DNA of 64,000 nucleotides, taken from contig NZ_CP045420.1 in NCBI RefSeq assembly GCF_009363795.1, forward strand, positions 725,001 to 789,000, written 5' to 3'. The notes beneath the pieces are model-generated. The model had not been told where the DNA came from. It made no database searches and worked only from the letters and a program-made list of their open reading frames with translations. Origin of the DNA: Palleronia sp. THAF1. Lineage in GTDB: Bacteria > Pseudomonadota > Alphaproteobacteria > Rhodobacterales > Rhodobacteraceae. A program made the position numbers and the translations under genes. This document shows positions 54,894-64,000 of this stretch, one piece after another; the stretch's first letter is position 1; the number at the start of each line of letters is the position of its first letter.

Positions 54894-55307
54894 TCAGTCG
54901 GCGGCTTGCATGGTGGCCAGATCGCGCAGGGGTGGGAAGAACGCTTCGATCTCGGCGGCTGTTGCGCGGTCGACCGCACCGTCGGCGACCTGCTTCTGGG
55001 TCCAGATCCAAGAGACAGCGGGATCGTGCAGCATGGCCCATTCGCCGAACATGCGTTCCGGGATAGTGCCTTCGACGCGCATGCGCATATTCAGGTGCCG
55101 GTCATCGCGAGCGATCCGTGCCAGAGCGTCCTTCACCGCAGGCTCGGGGCCTTCTAGCCATTGCAAGTAGATGTCGGCCCGACAGATCAGCGCGCCCGAA
55201 ATGTCGTCGCGGGCGTTCGCGCGCTGTGCGTCCAGCAGGATGGCATGAAGGATGCCCGTGTCGAAGCCGAAGGGCTGCGATGTGTAGATCGCGCGGTAGA
55301 CGCTCAT
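54894..55307 (-). CDS. Single-domain BLUF blue-light photoreceptor
   Basis: 137 residues, almost entirely one BLUF (FAD-binding) domain. From MSVYRAIYTS, the flavin-site residues are Tyr8, Asn31, Gln49 (in YLQWLEG), Trp90 and Met92. Their spacing (23, 18, 41 and 2) fits AppA's Tyr21, Asn45, Gln63, Trp104, Met106. No output domain is present, so it should act through a partner protein. The start has CAGGAG upstream. Convergent with GntR; its upstream neighbour is lpdA's 3' end on the same strand. Confidence 0.93.
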   Translation of the reverse strand: MSVYRAIYTSQPFGFDTGILHAILLDAQRANARDDISGALICRADIYLQWLEGPEPAVKDALARIARDDRHLNMRMRVEGTIPERMFGEWAMLHDPAVSWIWTQKQVADGAVDRATAAEIEAFFPPLRDLATMQAAD

Positions 55308-55439
55308 GGTCCGGCTCCTGTTGTGGCATTCCCGGAATGATATCACGCTCGTCGGGGGCGGAGCGACGGAAATCCACAAGCGCGAATTGTGCGGCGGGTC
55401 GTGTCACGCCCCCCGCATCATTCTGTTGCCCGGCCCCAA

Positions 55440-56828
55440 TCAGGAGTGGATCGGGCCATCTCCGCAGGCGAGGGCTGCTTCGCGGACCGCTTCGGAGTAG
55501 GTCGGGTGGGCGTGGCAGGTCAGGGCCAAGTCTTCCGCTGCCGCGCCGAACTCCATCGCGACGCAGATCTCATGAATTAGGTCGCCCGCCATTGGGCCGA
55601 TGATGTGCGCGCCAAGGATACGGTCGGTTTCCTTGTGGGCGAGCAGTTTGACGAAGCCGTCGGCGGCGAAGTTTGCCTTGGCGCGACCGTTGCCCATGAA
55701 GGAGAACTTGCCGACCTTGTAGGGCGTGTCGTCTTCCTTCAGCTGCTCTTCGGTACGGCCCACGTTGGCGACCTCTGGGTGGGTGTAGATGACGCCGGGG
55801 ATCACGTCGTAGTTCACGTGACCCGCCTTGCCCGCAAGGACTTCGGCGACGGCCATGCCTTCGTCTTCGGCCTTGTGGGCCAGCATCGGGCCGGTGATCG
55901 CGTCGCCGATGGCGTAGATGCCGTCGATGCTTGTTTTCCAGTGATCATCGGTCGTGATCTGGCCGCGCTCATGCATGTCGGCGCCCAGATCGGACAGGCC
56001 CAGACCGTCGGTGAAGGGCTTGCGACCGGTCGCCACCAGCACGACATCGGCGTCGATTTCCGACTCCGCATCGTCCTTCTTGGACTTGTAGGTGACCTTG
56101 GCTTTCTGGCCCTTCACCTCGACGCCTTGTACGGCGGCGCCAAGGATGAACTCCATCCCCTGCTTGGCGAGGATTTTCTGGAAGGTCTTCTGCACTTCGC
56201 CGTCCATACCGGGCGTGATGGTGTCGAGATATTCGACCACCGTCACTTCGGCGCCCAGACGGGAATAGACAGAGCCCATCTCCAGCCCGATGACGCCCGC
56301 GCCGATCACGACCATCTTCTTGGGGATCTTGCTCAGGGCCAGCGCGCCGGTGGAGGAGACGACGATCTTCTCGTCGATCTCGATGCCCGGCAGGGATGAT
56401 GGCTCGGAGCCCGTTGCGATGACAATGTTCTTCGCCTCGTGCACCTCGTCGCCGACCTTGACCTTGCCAGCCTTGGGGATTGATCCCCAGCCCTTGAGCC
56501 AGTCGATCTTGTTCTTCTTGAACAGGAACTCGATGCCCTTGGTGTTCTGGCCGATGGTGTCTTTCTTGTAGTCCTGCATCGCGTCCCAATCGACGGATGG
56601 CGATTTGCCCTTCAGGCCCATCTTGGCGAAGTTATGCTCAGCTTCGTGCAGCATATGTGTGGCGTGCAGCAGGGCCTTCGACGGGATGCAGCCGATGTTG
56701 AGGCAGGTGCCGCCCAGTGTGTCGCGCCCTTCGACGCAGGCGGTTTTCAGGCCAAGCTGCGCGCAGCGGATGGCGCAGACGTAGCCGCCGGGGCCGGAGC
56801 CGATGACGATGACATCGTATTGGGACAT
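55440..56828 (-). CDS. lpdA: Dihydrolipoamide dehydrogenase (E3)
   Basis: 462 residues. [17 protein letters not shown] binds FAD, and the redox disulphide is Cys42-Cys47 in [33 protein letters not shown] binds NAD, and [15 protein letters not shown] holds the catalytic His-Glu. It regenerates lipoyl groups for the odh complex and ends the sucD-sucA-sucB operon on this strand, four small genes after sucB. Confidence 0.97.
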   Translation of the reverse strand: MSQYDVIVIGSGPGGYVCAIRCAQLGLKTACVEGRDTLGGTCLNIGCIPSKALLHATHMLHEAEHNFAKMGLKGKSPSVDWDAMQDYKKDTIGQNTKGIEFLFKKNKIDWLKGWGSIPKAGKVKVGDEVHEAKNIVIATGSEPSSLPGIEIDEKIVVSSTGALALSKIPKKMVVIGAGVIGLEMGSVYSRLGAEVTVVEYLDTITPGMDGEVQKTFQKILAKQGMEFILGAAVQGVEVKGQKAKVTYKSKKDDAESEIDADVVLVATGRKPFTDGLGLSDLGADMHERGQITTDDHWKTSIDGIYAIGDAITGPMLAHKAEDEGMAVAEVLAGKAGHVNYDVIPGVIYTHPEVANVGRTEEQLKEDDTPYKVGKFSFMGNGRAKANFAADGFVKLLAHKETDRILGAHIIGPMAGDLIHEICVAMEFGAAAEDLALTCHAHPTYSEAVREAALACGDGPIHS

Positions 56829-56852
56829 GGGGGTTCCTCGGGTGCGGATAAG

Positions 56853-57248
56853 TTAGAAAAGCGTCGAAACGATCATGGCGAAGGTGGCGGCGAATCCCGC
56901 CATCCAGATGAAACTGCGCCACGGCCGCCAGCCTAAAGCGTAGGCGGGGATATAGGCGATGCGGGCGATCAGGTAGATCCACGCGCAAAGGGCGGTGAAG
57001 CCGTTGGCCTGGCCGGACACGGTGACAAGCACGACCGCGCCGGTGAACAGGATCAGCCCTTCGAAGTGGTTGTCCATCGCGCGGCCGAGTCGGGACGTGC
57101 GATCCGACAGGCTGCGGCTGGGTTCGCGGTCCCGTGCGGACATGGTGTAGCCGGGGCCGAGTTCGCGGTTCGCCGGAACGGCGTAGAGGACGAATTGCAC
57201 GCCCTGCAGGATCAGCGCGAGCGCGAGGACGGTGAGTTCAGCAGCCAT
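56853..57248 (-). CDS. MAPEG-family membrane protein
   Basis: 131 residues with four helices. LILQGVQFVLYAVPANRELG and RTSRLGRAMDNHFEGLILFTGAVVLV, followed by AWIYLIARIAYIPAYALG, match the MAPEG family (related to glutathione-dependent enzymes). It overlaps the upstream small gene by one base (TGATG) and precedes lpdA by 24 bases. Role in this operon unknown. Confidence 0.88.
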   Translation of the reverse strand: MAAELTVLALALILQGVQFVLYAVPANRELGPGYTMSARDREPSRSLSDRTSRLGRAMDNHFEGLILFTGAVVLVTVSGQANGFTALCAWIYLIARIAYIPAYALGWRPWRSFIWMAGFAATFAMIVSTLF

Positions 57249-57499
57249 CAGACGGTCGCCAGAAAATGGGCGTCGAGGCCGTCGATCTGGCTGGCCAACG
57301 CGGATTTCTCGGCCAACCATGCCTCGGCTCGGTCGCGGTCTGTCACGCCGTAGAGCGCCCAGACGGATTTGGGAGAATCGGCTTCTTCCCAGAGCTGCAG
57401 TTGAGACAGACCGGCGGCATCGCGGCGCTCGCGGCTCGCGGCGTGGGCATCTCGGAAGGCGCCGGCGTCGTGGGTGTCGTAGCGGATCAGAAGTTGCAT
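57248..57499 (-). CDS. Small alpha-beta hypothetical protein
   Basis: 83 residues: LLIRYDTHDAGAFRDAHAASRERRDAAGL, then LQLWEEADSPKSVWALYGVTDRDRAEAWLAEK. The alternation suggests a ferredoxin-like (dimeric alpha-beta barrel) fold, as in small monooxygenase-like or GYD-type proteins, but I cannot name a family. It is translationally coupled to the MAPEG gene. Confidence 0.65.
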   Translation of the reverse strand: MQLLIRYDTHDAGAFRDAHAASRERRDAAGLSQLQLWEEADSPKSVWALYGVTDRDRAEAWLAEKSALASQIDGLDAHFLATV

Positions 57500-57510
57500 G
57501 GTCGTACCTT

Positions 57511-57822
57511 TCAGGTGCGGCAGATCAAGGGCGCGGCAAGCAGCGTGTCTGCAAATCGCGCACCTTGCGATGCCGTCTGCGCCTCGATCTCGGCGCGGGG
57601 GCGGTTCGCCCAGCGGCAGCCGGGTTGCAGGTTGGCTTTCGCAAGGGCGATACGGGCCTCAAGGCTGCGCGGCTCTCGCGGGTCGAAGAGGAACAGATGC
57701 CAGCGTGCTCCGTTCCCTGCTGTTTCTGTGGAGGCCGTGTGCCGGACAGAGACGTTTTGCTGCGGCACCACGGGGGCGACGCAGGCGGCGAGGAAGGGAA
57801 GAAGCAGAAGCGCGCGCTTCAT
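57511..57822 (-). CDS. Small lipoprotein in the odh operon
   Basis: 103 residues from MKRALLLLPFLAAC, with lipobox LAAC (Cys14). The mature part has no motif I recognise; two further Cys (near 86 and 101) may pair. It overlaps the upstream gene by 4 bases, so it is part of the sucB-lpdA transcript. Confidence 0.75.
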   Translation of the reverse strand: MKRALLLLPFLAACVAPVVPQQNVSVRHTASTETAGNGARWHLFLFDPREPRSLEARIALAKANLQPGCRWANRPRAEIEAQTASQGARFADTLLAAPLICRT

Positions 57823-58022
57823 TCCTGAGCCTTCCGCTTCCGAAGACGCCACGCCAGAAGCAGAACAGCCAGCATCACGACGCTGTAGAAGGCGACCAAC
57901 TGCCAAAGCCAGGGATGCGGCTCTGCCGACCACGACTGGTAGACGAAAGCCAGTCCGACCACCACGACAACGCGCAGCGCCCAGCGCGATAGGACGGATC
58001 GAAGATCAGAGTTTGTGAACAT
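57819..58022 (-). CDS. Small two-helix membrane protein
   Basis: 67 residues from MFTNSDLRSVLSRWALR. The helices are VVVVVGLAFVYQSWS (about 18-33) and LWQLVAFYSVVMLAVLLLAW (about 41-60), with a basic tail RLRKRKAQE. GGAGAGAACTTCG precedes this ATG. Overlaps the lipoprotein gene by 4 bases. Function unknown. Confidence 0.7.
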   Translation of the reverse strand: MFTNSDLRSVLSRWALRVVVVVGLAFVYQSWSAEPHPWLWQLVAFYSVVMLAVLLLAWRLRKRKAQE

Positions 58023-58064
58023 CGAAGTTCTCTCCATCATTCCACGCCAGGCGCGTTGCAGCCC

Positions 58065-59681
<1,617 letters not shown>

Positions 59682-59685
59682 TGGT

Positions 59686-62655
59686 TTATCCTTCGAGTCC
59701 CAGGGCGCTGTTCACCAGCGCCGCTTGTGTGGCTTTGTGCTGCGAGGCAAGGCCGGTGGCCGGAGAGGCCATTGCGATGCGACCGGCGTATTCGGGGCGG
59801 GTGTGCTTGGCCTTGATGCGGCCCAGCACCCATTCGATGTTCGGCTCTACGAAGGTCCAGGCGCCCTGGTTCTTCGGCTCTTCCTGACACCAGACCATCT
59901 TCGCGCCCTTGAAGCGCTCCAGCTCTTTGACAAGGCTGTGGGCCGGGAACGGGTAGAACTGCTCCAGCCGCAGGATGTAGGTGTTCGTCAGCCCTTCGGC
60001 GTCGCGCTTCTCCAGAAGGTCGTAATAGACCTTGCCCGAACACATCACGACGCGTTCGATCTGGTCGTCCGGTGCCAGTTCCAGCGTCGAGTTGCCCTGC
60101 TGGGCATCGTCCCACAGCACGCGGTGGAAGGACGATCCGGTCTGGAACTCTTCCGCGCGGCTGACGGCCATCTTGTGACGCAGTAGCGATTTCGGCGTCA
60201 TCAGGATCAGCGGCTTGCGGAAACTGCGGTGCAGCTGGCGACGCAGGATGTGGAAGTAGTTGGCAGGCGTCGTGCAGTTGGCGACGATCCAGTTGTCCTG
60301 ACCGCTCATCTGCAGGAAGCGTTCCAGACGGGCGGACGAGTGCTCTGGCCCTTGTCCTTCGTATCCGTGGGGCAGCAGGCAGACGAGACCGGACATGCGC
60401 AGCCACTTGGCCTCGCCGGAACTGATGAACTGGTCGAACATGATCTGCGCGCCGTTGGCAAAGTCGCCGAACTGCGCTTCCCACAGGGTCAGCGCGTTGG
60501 GTTCGGCCAGCGTGTAGCCGTATTCGAACCCTAGAACCGCATATTCCGACAGCATGGAGTCGATGACTTCATACTGGCTTTGGCCTTCGCGGATGGTGTT
60601 CAGCGGGTAGTGACGTTTCTCGGTCTTCTGATCGACCAGCGCGGAATGGCGTTGGCTGAACGTGCCGCGGCCCGAATCCTGACCCGACAGGCGTACCGGG
60701 TAGCCTTCGGTCAGCAAGGAGCCGAAAGCCAGAGCCTCGGCCGTGGCCCAGTCGAAGCCCTCGCCAGACTTGAACATCTCTTTCTTGGCTTCCAGCAGGC
60801 GACCGACCGTCTTGTGAAGGTTGAAGCCGTCGGGAACGGTCGTCAGCGCGGTGCCGATATCGGCCATGGTCTCTTCAGAGATGGCCGTCTTGCCGCGCTG
60901 GTACTTCTGGCCTTCCTTGTCCAGGTGCGACCACCGCCCGTCCAGCCAGTCGGCCTTGTTGGGGCGATACTCTTTGCCGGCCTCGAACTCCTTGGACAAA
61001 TGATCCTGGAACTGGGATTTCATGTCCTCGATCTCGCCTTCGGGGATCAGCCCGTCTTTGGCGAGACGCTGGGAATAAAGCGTCAGCGTGGTCTGCTGTT
61101 TCTTGATCGTCTTGTACATCGCGGGGTTCGTGAACATGGGCTCGTCGCCCTCGTTATGGCCGAACCGGCGGTAGCAGATCATGTCGATGACCACGTCACG
61201 GCGGAACTTCTGGCGGTATTCCGTGGCAACCTTGGCGGCGTGCACGACCGCTTCGGGATCATCGGCGTTGACGTGGAAGATCGGCGCTTCGACCATCAGC
61301 GCGATGTCAGTGGGGTAGGGCGATGTGCGGCTGAAGGCGGGCGAAGTGGTAAAGCCGATCTGGTTGTTCACGACGATGTGGATCGTGCCGCCGGTGCGGT
61401 GGCCACGAATGCCCGACAGCTGCAGGCACTCGGCCACGACGCCCTGGCCTGCGAAGGCCGCGTCGCCGTGCAGCAGGATCGGCAGAACGCTGGTGCGATC
61501 CTTGTCGCCGTGCTGGTCCTGCTTGGCCCGCGCCTTGCCCAGAACAACGGGGTTCACCGCCTCCAGGTGTGACGGGTTCGCGGTCAGCGACAGGTGAACG
61601 GTGTTGTCATCGAACGAACGGTCCGAGGACGCGCCAAGGTGATACTTCACGTCGCCAGAGCCTTCGACGTCATCGGGCTTGAAGCTGCCGCCCTGAAACT
61701 CGTTGAAGATCGCCCGGTACGGCTTGCCCATCACGTTGGCCAAAACGGACAGACGGCCCCGGTGGGGCATGCCGATGACGATATCCTTCACACCCAGCGC
61801 GCCGCCGCGCTTGATGATCTGCTCCATCGCAGGGATCAGCGCCTCGCCGCCGTCCAGCCCGAACCGCTTGGTGCCCATGTACTTGACGTGAAGGAACTTT
61901 TCGAAGCCTTCGGCTTCGACCAGCTTGTTCAGGATGGCGCGGCGGCCTTCCTTGGTGAAAGAGACTTCCTTGCCGTAGCCCTCGATCCGCTCTTTCAGCC
62001 AGCCGGCCTGCTCGGGATCAGAGATGTGCATGTACTGCAGCGCGAAGGTGCCACAGTAGGTGCGCTTCACGATGTCCAGGATCTGGCGCAGCGTGGCGAC
62101 TTCAAGGCCCAGCACCTTGTCGATGAAAATTTTGCGGTCCAGATCGGCCTCGGTGAAGCCGTAAGACTTGTAGTCGAGCTCTGCGTGGTAGTCCTTTTCC
62201 CGCAGGCCCAGCGGGTCGAGATCGGCGATCAGGTGGCCGCGGATGCGGTAGGCGCGGATCAGCATCAGCGCGCGCACGGCGTCCAGAACGGCATTCCGGA
62301 CCTGCGTTTCGCTGACCGCCGCTCCGGTGGACTTCGCCTTCTCCGCGATCTTCTCGGCGATCTGCTTGCCGTCGGCGCCAGCTTCGGGCGCGCTGGGCCA
62401 TTGGCCGTCGAGCGCATGCGTTAGCTCGTCAGCGGGCTGCGGCGGCCAATCCGGGCGCGCCCAGCTGGGGCCTGCGGCCTCTGCCATGGCGGCGTCTCCG
62501 GCCACGTCCATTTCGTCGAAGAAGGCGCGCCATTCGGCGTCGACCGATCCCGGATCCTCGGCGTAGCGCGCCTGCAGGTGCTCCAGATACTCGGCGTTGT
62601 GGCCCTGCATGAAAGAGGACGCAGCGAAGCCGTCGTTGCCAGATTGGTCAGTCAT
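59686..62655 (-). CDS. sucA: 2-oxoglutarate dehydrogenase E1 component
   Basis: 989 residues. A thiamine-diphosphate enzyme that decarboxylates 2-oxoglutarate and passes the succinyl group to E2. The N-terminal E2-binding region ([18 protein letters not shown]), [30 protein letters not shown] (the ThDP GDG-type motif is GDAAF here) and the C-terminal part [15 protein letters not shown] are canonical. Second in the operon after the DUF805 gene. Confidence 0.98.
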   Translation of the reverse strand: MTDQSGNDGFAASSFMQGHNAEYLEHLQARYAEDPGSVDAEWRAFFDEMDVAGDAAMAEAAGPSWARPDWPPQPADELTHALDGQWPSAPEAGADGKQIAEKIAEKAKSTGAAVSETQVRNAVLDAVRALMLIRAYRIRGHLIADLDPLGLREKDYHAELDYKSYGFTEADLDRKIFIDKVLGLEVATLRQILDIVKRTYCGTFALQYMHISDPEQAGWLKERIEGYGKEVSFTKEGRRAILNKLVEAEGFEKFLHVKYMGTKRFGLDGGEALIPAMEQIIKRGGALGVKDIVIGMPHRGRLSVLANVMGKPYRAIFNEFQGGSFKPDDVEGSGDVKYHLGASSDRSFDDNTVHLSLTANPSHLEAVNPVVLGKARAKQDQHGDKDRTSVLPILLHGDAAFAGQGVVAECLQLSGIRGHRTGGTIHIVVNNQIGFTTSPAFSRTSPYPTDIALMVEAPIFHVNADDPEAVVHAAKVATEYRQKFRRDVVIDMICYRRFGHNEGDEPMFTNPAMYKTIKKQQTTLTLYSQRLAKDGLIPEGEIEDMKSQFQDHLSKEFEAGKEYRPNKADWLDGRWSHLDKEGQKYQRGKTAISEETMADIGTALTTVPDGFNLHKTVGRLLEAKKEMFKSGEGFDWATAEALAFGSLLTEGYPVRLSGQDSGRGTFSQRHSALVDQKTEKRHYPLNTIREGQSQYEVIDSMLSEYAVLGFEYGYTLAEPNALTLWEAQFGDFANGAQIMFDQFISSGEAKWLRMSGLVCLLPHGYEGQGPEHSSARLERFLQMSGQDNWIVANCTTPANYFHILRRQLHRSFRKPLILMTPKSLLRHKMAVSRAEEFQTGSSFHRVLWDDAQQGNSTLELAPDDQIERVVMCSGKVYYDLLEKRDAEGLTNTYILRLEQFYPFPAHSLVKELERFKGAKMVWCQEEPKNQGAWTFVEPNIEWVLGRIKAKHTRPEYAGRIAMASPATGLASQHKATQAALVNSALGLEG

Positions 62656-62740
62656 CGTGTCACCTCATGCGGGTTGGGTGCGTATGTGTTGCCGCAAGCC
62701 TGTTCGGACAATGGGCGGAAATCAAGAATGGTGGGCCTGC

Positions 62741-63268
62741 TCATGCCTTGCCCTCCGGCACTGGGCCGTAGGCGTTTGCGGAAGGCTCGGTCGGGCGGGC
62801 GAGCCACCAGATCACGATCAGCGGAGAGACGAAGAAGATGATCAGCGCGACTCCGATCACCAAGGCCGATCCGCCCGCGATCAAAGCGCCGAAGTCGCCG
62901 GCGAGCAGCGGGGAGAAGCCGCCCAGAAGTCCGGCGAATGTGACGATCCCGACCATGACGATCATCGGATACAGAAGGAATAGGCCAGAGCGTCCGGTGT
63001 CATGCATGCGACGCCAACCTGCAGAGAGCGACGGGATCAGTACGATCAGGCCGAACAGCGATCCGATGGGGCCGTTGTTGCTGGCGACGACTGTGCCTTC
63101 GCCGGTCGCGACGACGTCGATCCCGAAGAGTGCCTGATCGATCAGCCCGGCGGCGAAACTGCCCAGGATGATGAACAGGATGAAATACCAATATTCCCTG
63201 CGCCGGGCGCGGCCCGAAAAGATGAGGTACTTCGAAAAGCACGTCCGGACGGCGGATGCGAAGGTCAT
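62741..63268 (-). CDS. DUF805 membrane protein
   Basis: 175 residues: KYLIFSGRARRREYWYFILF is the DUF805 signature, followed by helices around IVLIPSLSAGWRRMHDTGRSGLF and VIGVALIIFFVSPLIVIWWLA. The WRRMHDTG motif is typical. It sits between sucD and sucA on the same strand. DUF805 proteins are of unknown function; the start at 63268 is MTFASAVRTC. Confidence 0.88.
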   Translation of the reverse strand: MTFASAVRTCFSKYLIFSGRARRREYWYFILFIILGSFAAGLIDQALFGIDVVATGEGTVVASNNGPIGSLFGLIVLIPSLSAGWRRMHDTGRSGLFLLYPMIVMVGIVTFAGLLGGFSPLLAGDFGALIAGGSALVIGVALIIFFVSPLIVIWWLARPTEPSANAYGPVPEGKA

Positions 63269-63378
63269 CGGCACTGGCCGCGCCAAATGCGGCACGCCCG
63301 AAGCGCTGGGCGTTCGGGCTGCGGAAACTGGTTCGATTTTATCGAGCAGCGCATGGTCTGCGTCCGTAAGTCAAGGAA

Positions 63379-63402
63379 GGGGGCGCCCGATCGGGCACCC
63401 CC
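63379..63402 (-). terminator. Hairpin after sucD
   Basis: A stem GGGGG-C-GCCCGA/TCGGGC-A-CCCCC with one C-A mismatch, 8 bases after the sucD stop. The minus strand then reads TTCCTTGACTT, only weakly T-rich. It may partly separate sucD from the DUF805-sucA-sucB transcript. Confidence 0.5.
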
Positions 63403-63410
63403 GGTTGGTA

Positions 63411-64000
63411 TCAGCCAATGGCCTTCAAGACGGCTTCGCCCAGACCAGCGGGGCTGTCAGCGACCACGATGCCGGCTTCCTGCATCGCGGCGATCTTGCT
63501 GTCGGCGTCGCCTTTGCCACCGGCGACGATGGCGCCAGCGTGGCCCATGCGGCGGCCCGGAGGGGCGGTGCGACCGGCAATGAAGCCTGCGGTCGGCTTC
63601 CAGCGGCCCTTTTTCTTCTCGTCGGCGAGGAACTGAGCGGCTTCTTCTTCGGCCGATCCGCCGATTTCGCCGATCATGATGATGCTGTGCGTTTCATCGT
63701 CGGCCAGGAACCATTCCAGGACGTCGATATGCTCGGTGCCCTTGATCGGATCACCGCCGATACCGACGCATGTGGATTGGCCAAGGCCCACGTCGGTGGT
63801 CTGCTTGACGGCCTCATACGTCAGGGTGCCCGAACGAGACACAACGCCGACCGATCCACGCTTGTGGATGTGGCCGGGCATGATGCCGATCTTGCAGGCG
63901 TCGGGCGTGATGACACCGGGGCAGTTCGGCCCGATGAGAACGGTCTTCGATCCATTCAGTGCGCGCTTGACCTTCATCATGTCCAGCACCGGGATGCCTT
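63411..64000 (-). CDS. sucD: Succinyl-CoA ligase alpha subunit (5' end beyond window)
   Basis: 196 C-terminal residues of SucD; the frame is open to base 64000, so the start lies outside. [14 protein letters not shown] is the first visible part. [26 protein letters not shown], then [13 protein letters not shown] (with the phospho-His) match the family. It makes ATP or GTP from succinyl-CoA and lies head of the odh gene run on this strand. Confidence 0.97.
   Translation of the reverse strand, partial: GIPVLDMMKVKRALNGSKTVLIGPNCPGVITPDACKIGIMPGHIHKRGSVGVVSRSGTLTYEAVKQTTDVGLGQSTCVGIGGDPIKGTEHIDVLEWFLADDETHSIIMIGEIGGSAEEEAAQFLADEKKKGRWKPTAGFIAGRTAPPGRRMGHAGAIVAGGKGDADSKIAAMQEAGIVVADSPAGLGEAVLKAIG

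Overview
The window is GC-rich, tightly packed bacterial chromosome. It fits an alphaproteobacterium of the Rhodobacterales (Roseobacter group). The reasons are an F1Fo ATP synthase split into two loci (F1 genes atpHAGDC at 26.7-31.7 kb, Fo genes atpIBE-b'-b at 41.3-44.0 kb), the presence of both b and b' subunits, a MipZ-type ParA ATPase, a TIGR02300 (FYDLN acid) protein, a DUF2125 protein, and the combined sucD-sucA-sucB-lpdA operon. This placement is inference from gene content; no 16S rRNA gene is present.

Layout. 0-3.4 kb: the end of a sugar catabolic cluster (xylose isomerase, sugar-phosphate isomerase/epimerase, Gfo/Idh/MocA dehydrogenase), stopped by a decayed ABC-transporter ATPase gene. 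3.4-8.6 kb: ndh, trpA, a small membrane protein, ychF, and a serine protease with a small membrane partner. 8.7-10.5 kb: lepA. 10.5-13.5 kb: an accessory patch with an AT-rich SIR2-like gene, an intact and a broken BrnA-like gene, a 22-bp tandem repeat array, and three very small lipoproteins. 13.6-26.5 kb: hydrolase-glyA, nadK, DUF2125, ChaC, a MotA/ExbB-like plus OmpA/MotB-like pair, an M23 peptidase, clpA, gloB and a methyltransferase. 26.7-32.8 kb: the F1 operon followed by an H-type lectin-domain protein and a membrane protein. 32.8-38.8 kb, minus strand: mipZ, and a translation/secretion run ffh-GNAT-chorismate mutase-rpsP-rimM-DUF1328-trmD-rplS-rpmE. 38.9-41.1 kb: DoxX, a membrane protein, LysR and ArsR regulators. 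41.3-44.0 kb: the Fo operon.

44.1-52.9 kb: an OmpA lipoprotein, an Ada-like protein, nth, a PfkB kinase, the 5-oxoprolinase operon pxpBCA with an MFS transporter, a spermidine-synthase-like protein, an EamA transporter and tRNA-Ala(GGC). 53.0-55.3 kb: TIGR02300, a YgjP-type metallopeptidase, a GntR regulator and a single-domain BLUF photoreceptor. 55.4-64 kb, minus strand: the 2-oxoglutarate dehydrogenase/succinyl-CoA ligase operon, with four small genes between sucB and lpdA and a DUF805 gene between sucD and sucA.

Most genes are housekeeping. The observations most worth following are the AT-rich SIR2-like gene and its neighbourhood (10.5-12.6 kb), the MotA/MotB-like pair with a giant coiled coil (18.2-21.4 kb), the cytoplasmic trypsin-fold protease with its membrane partner (7.3-8.6 kb), and a dispersed intergenic repeat of the form GAGTATTT...GAAG found in four copies. 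There is no CRISPR array, no insertion sequence and no rRNA. No gap longer than about 300 bases lacks a gene; the largest is 41111-41348, which holds a repeat copy and a candidate atpI promoter.
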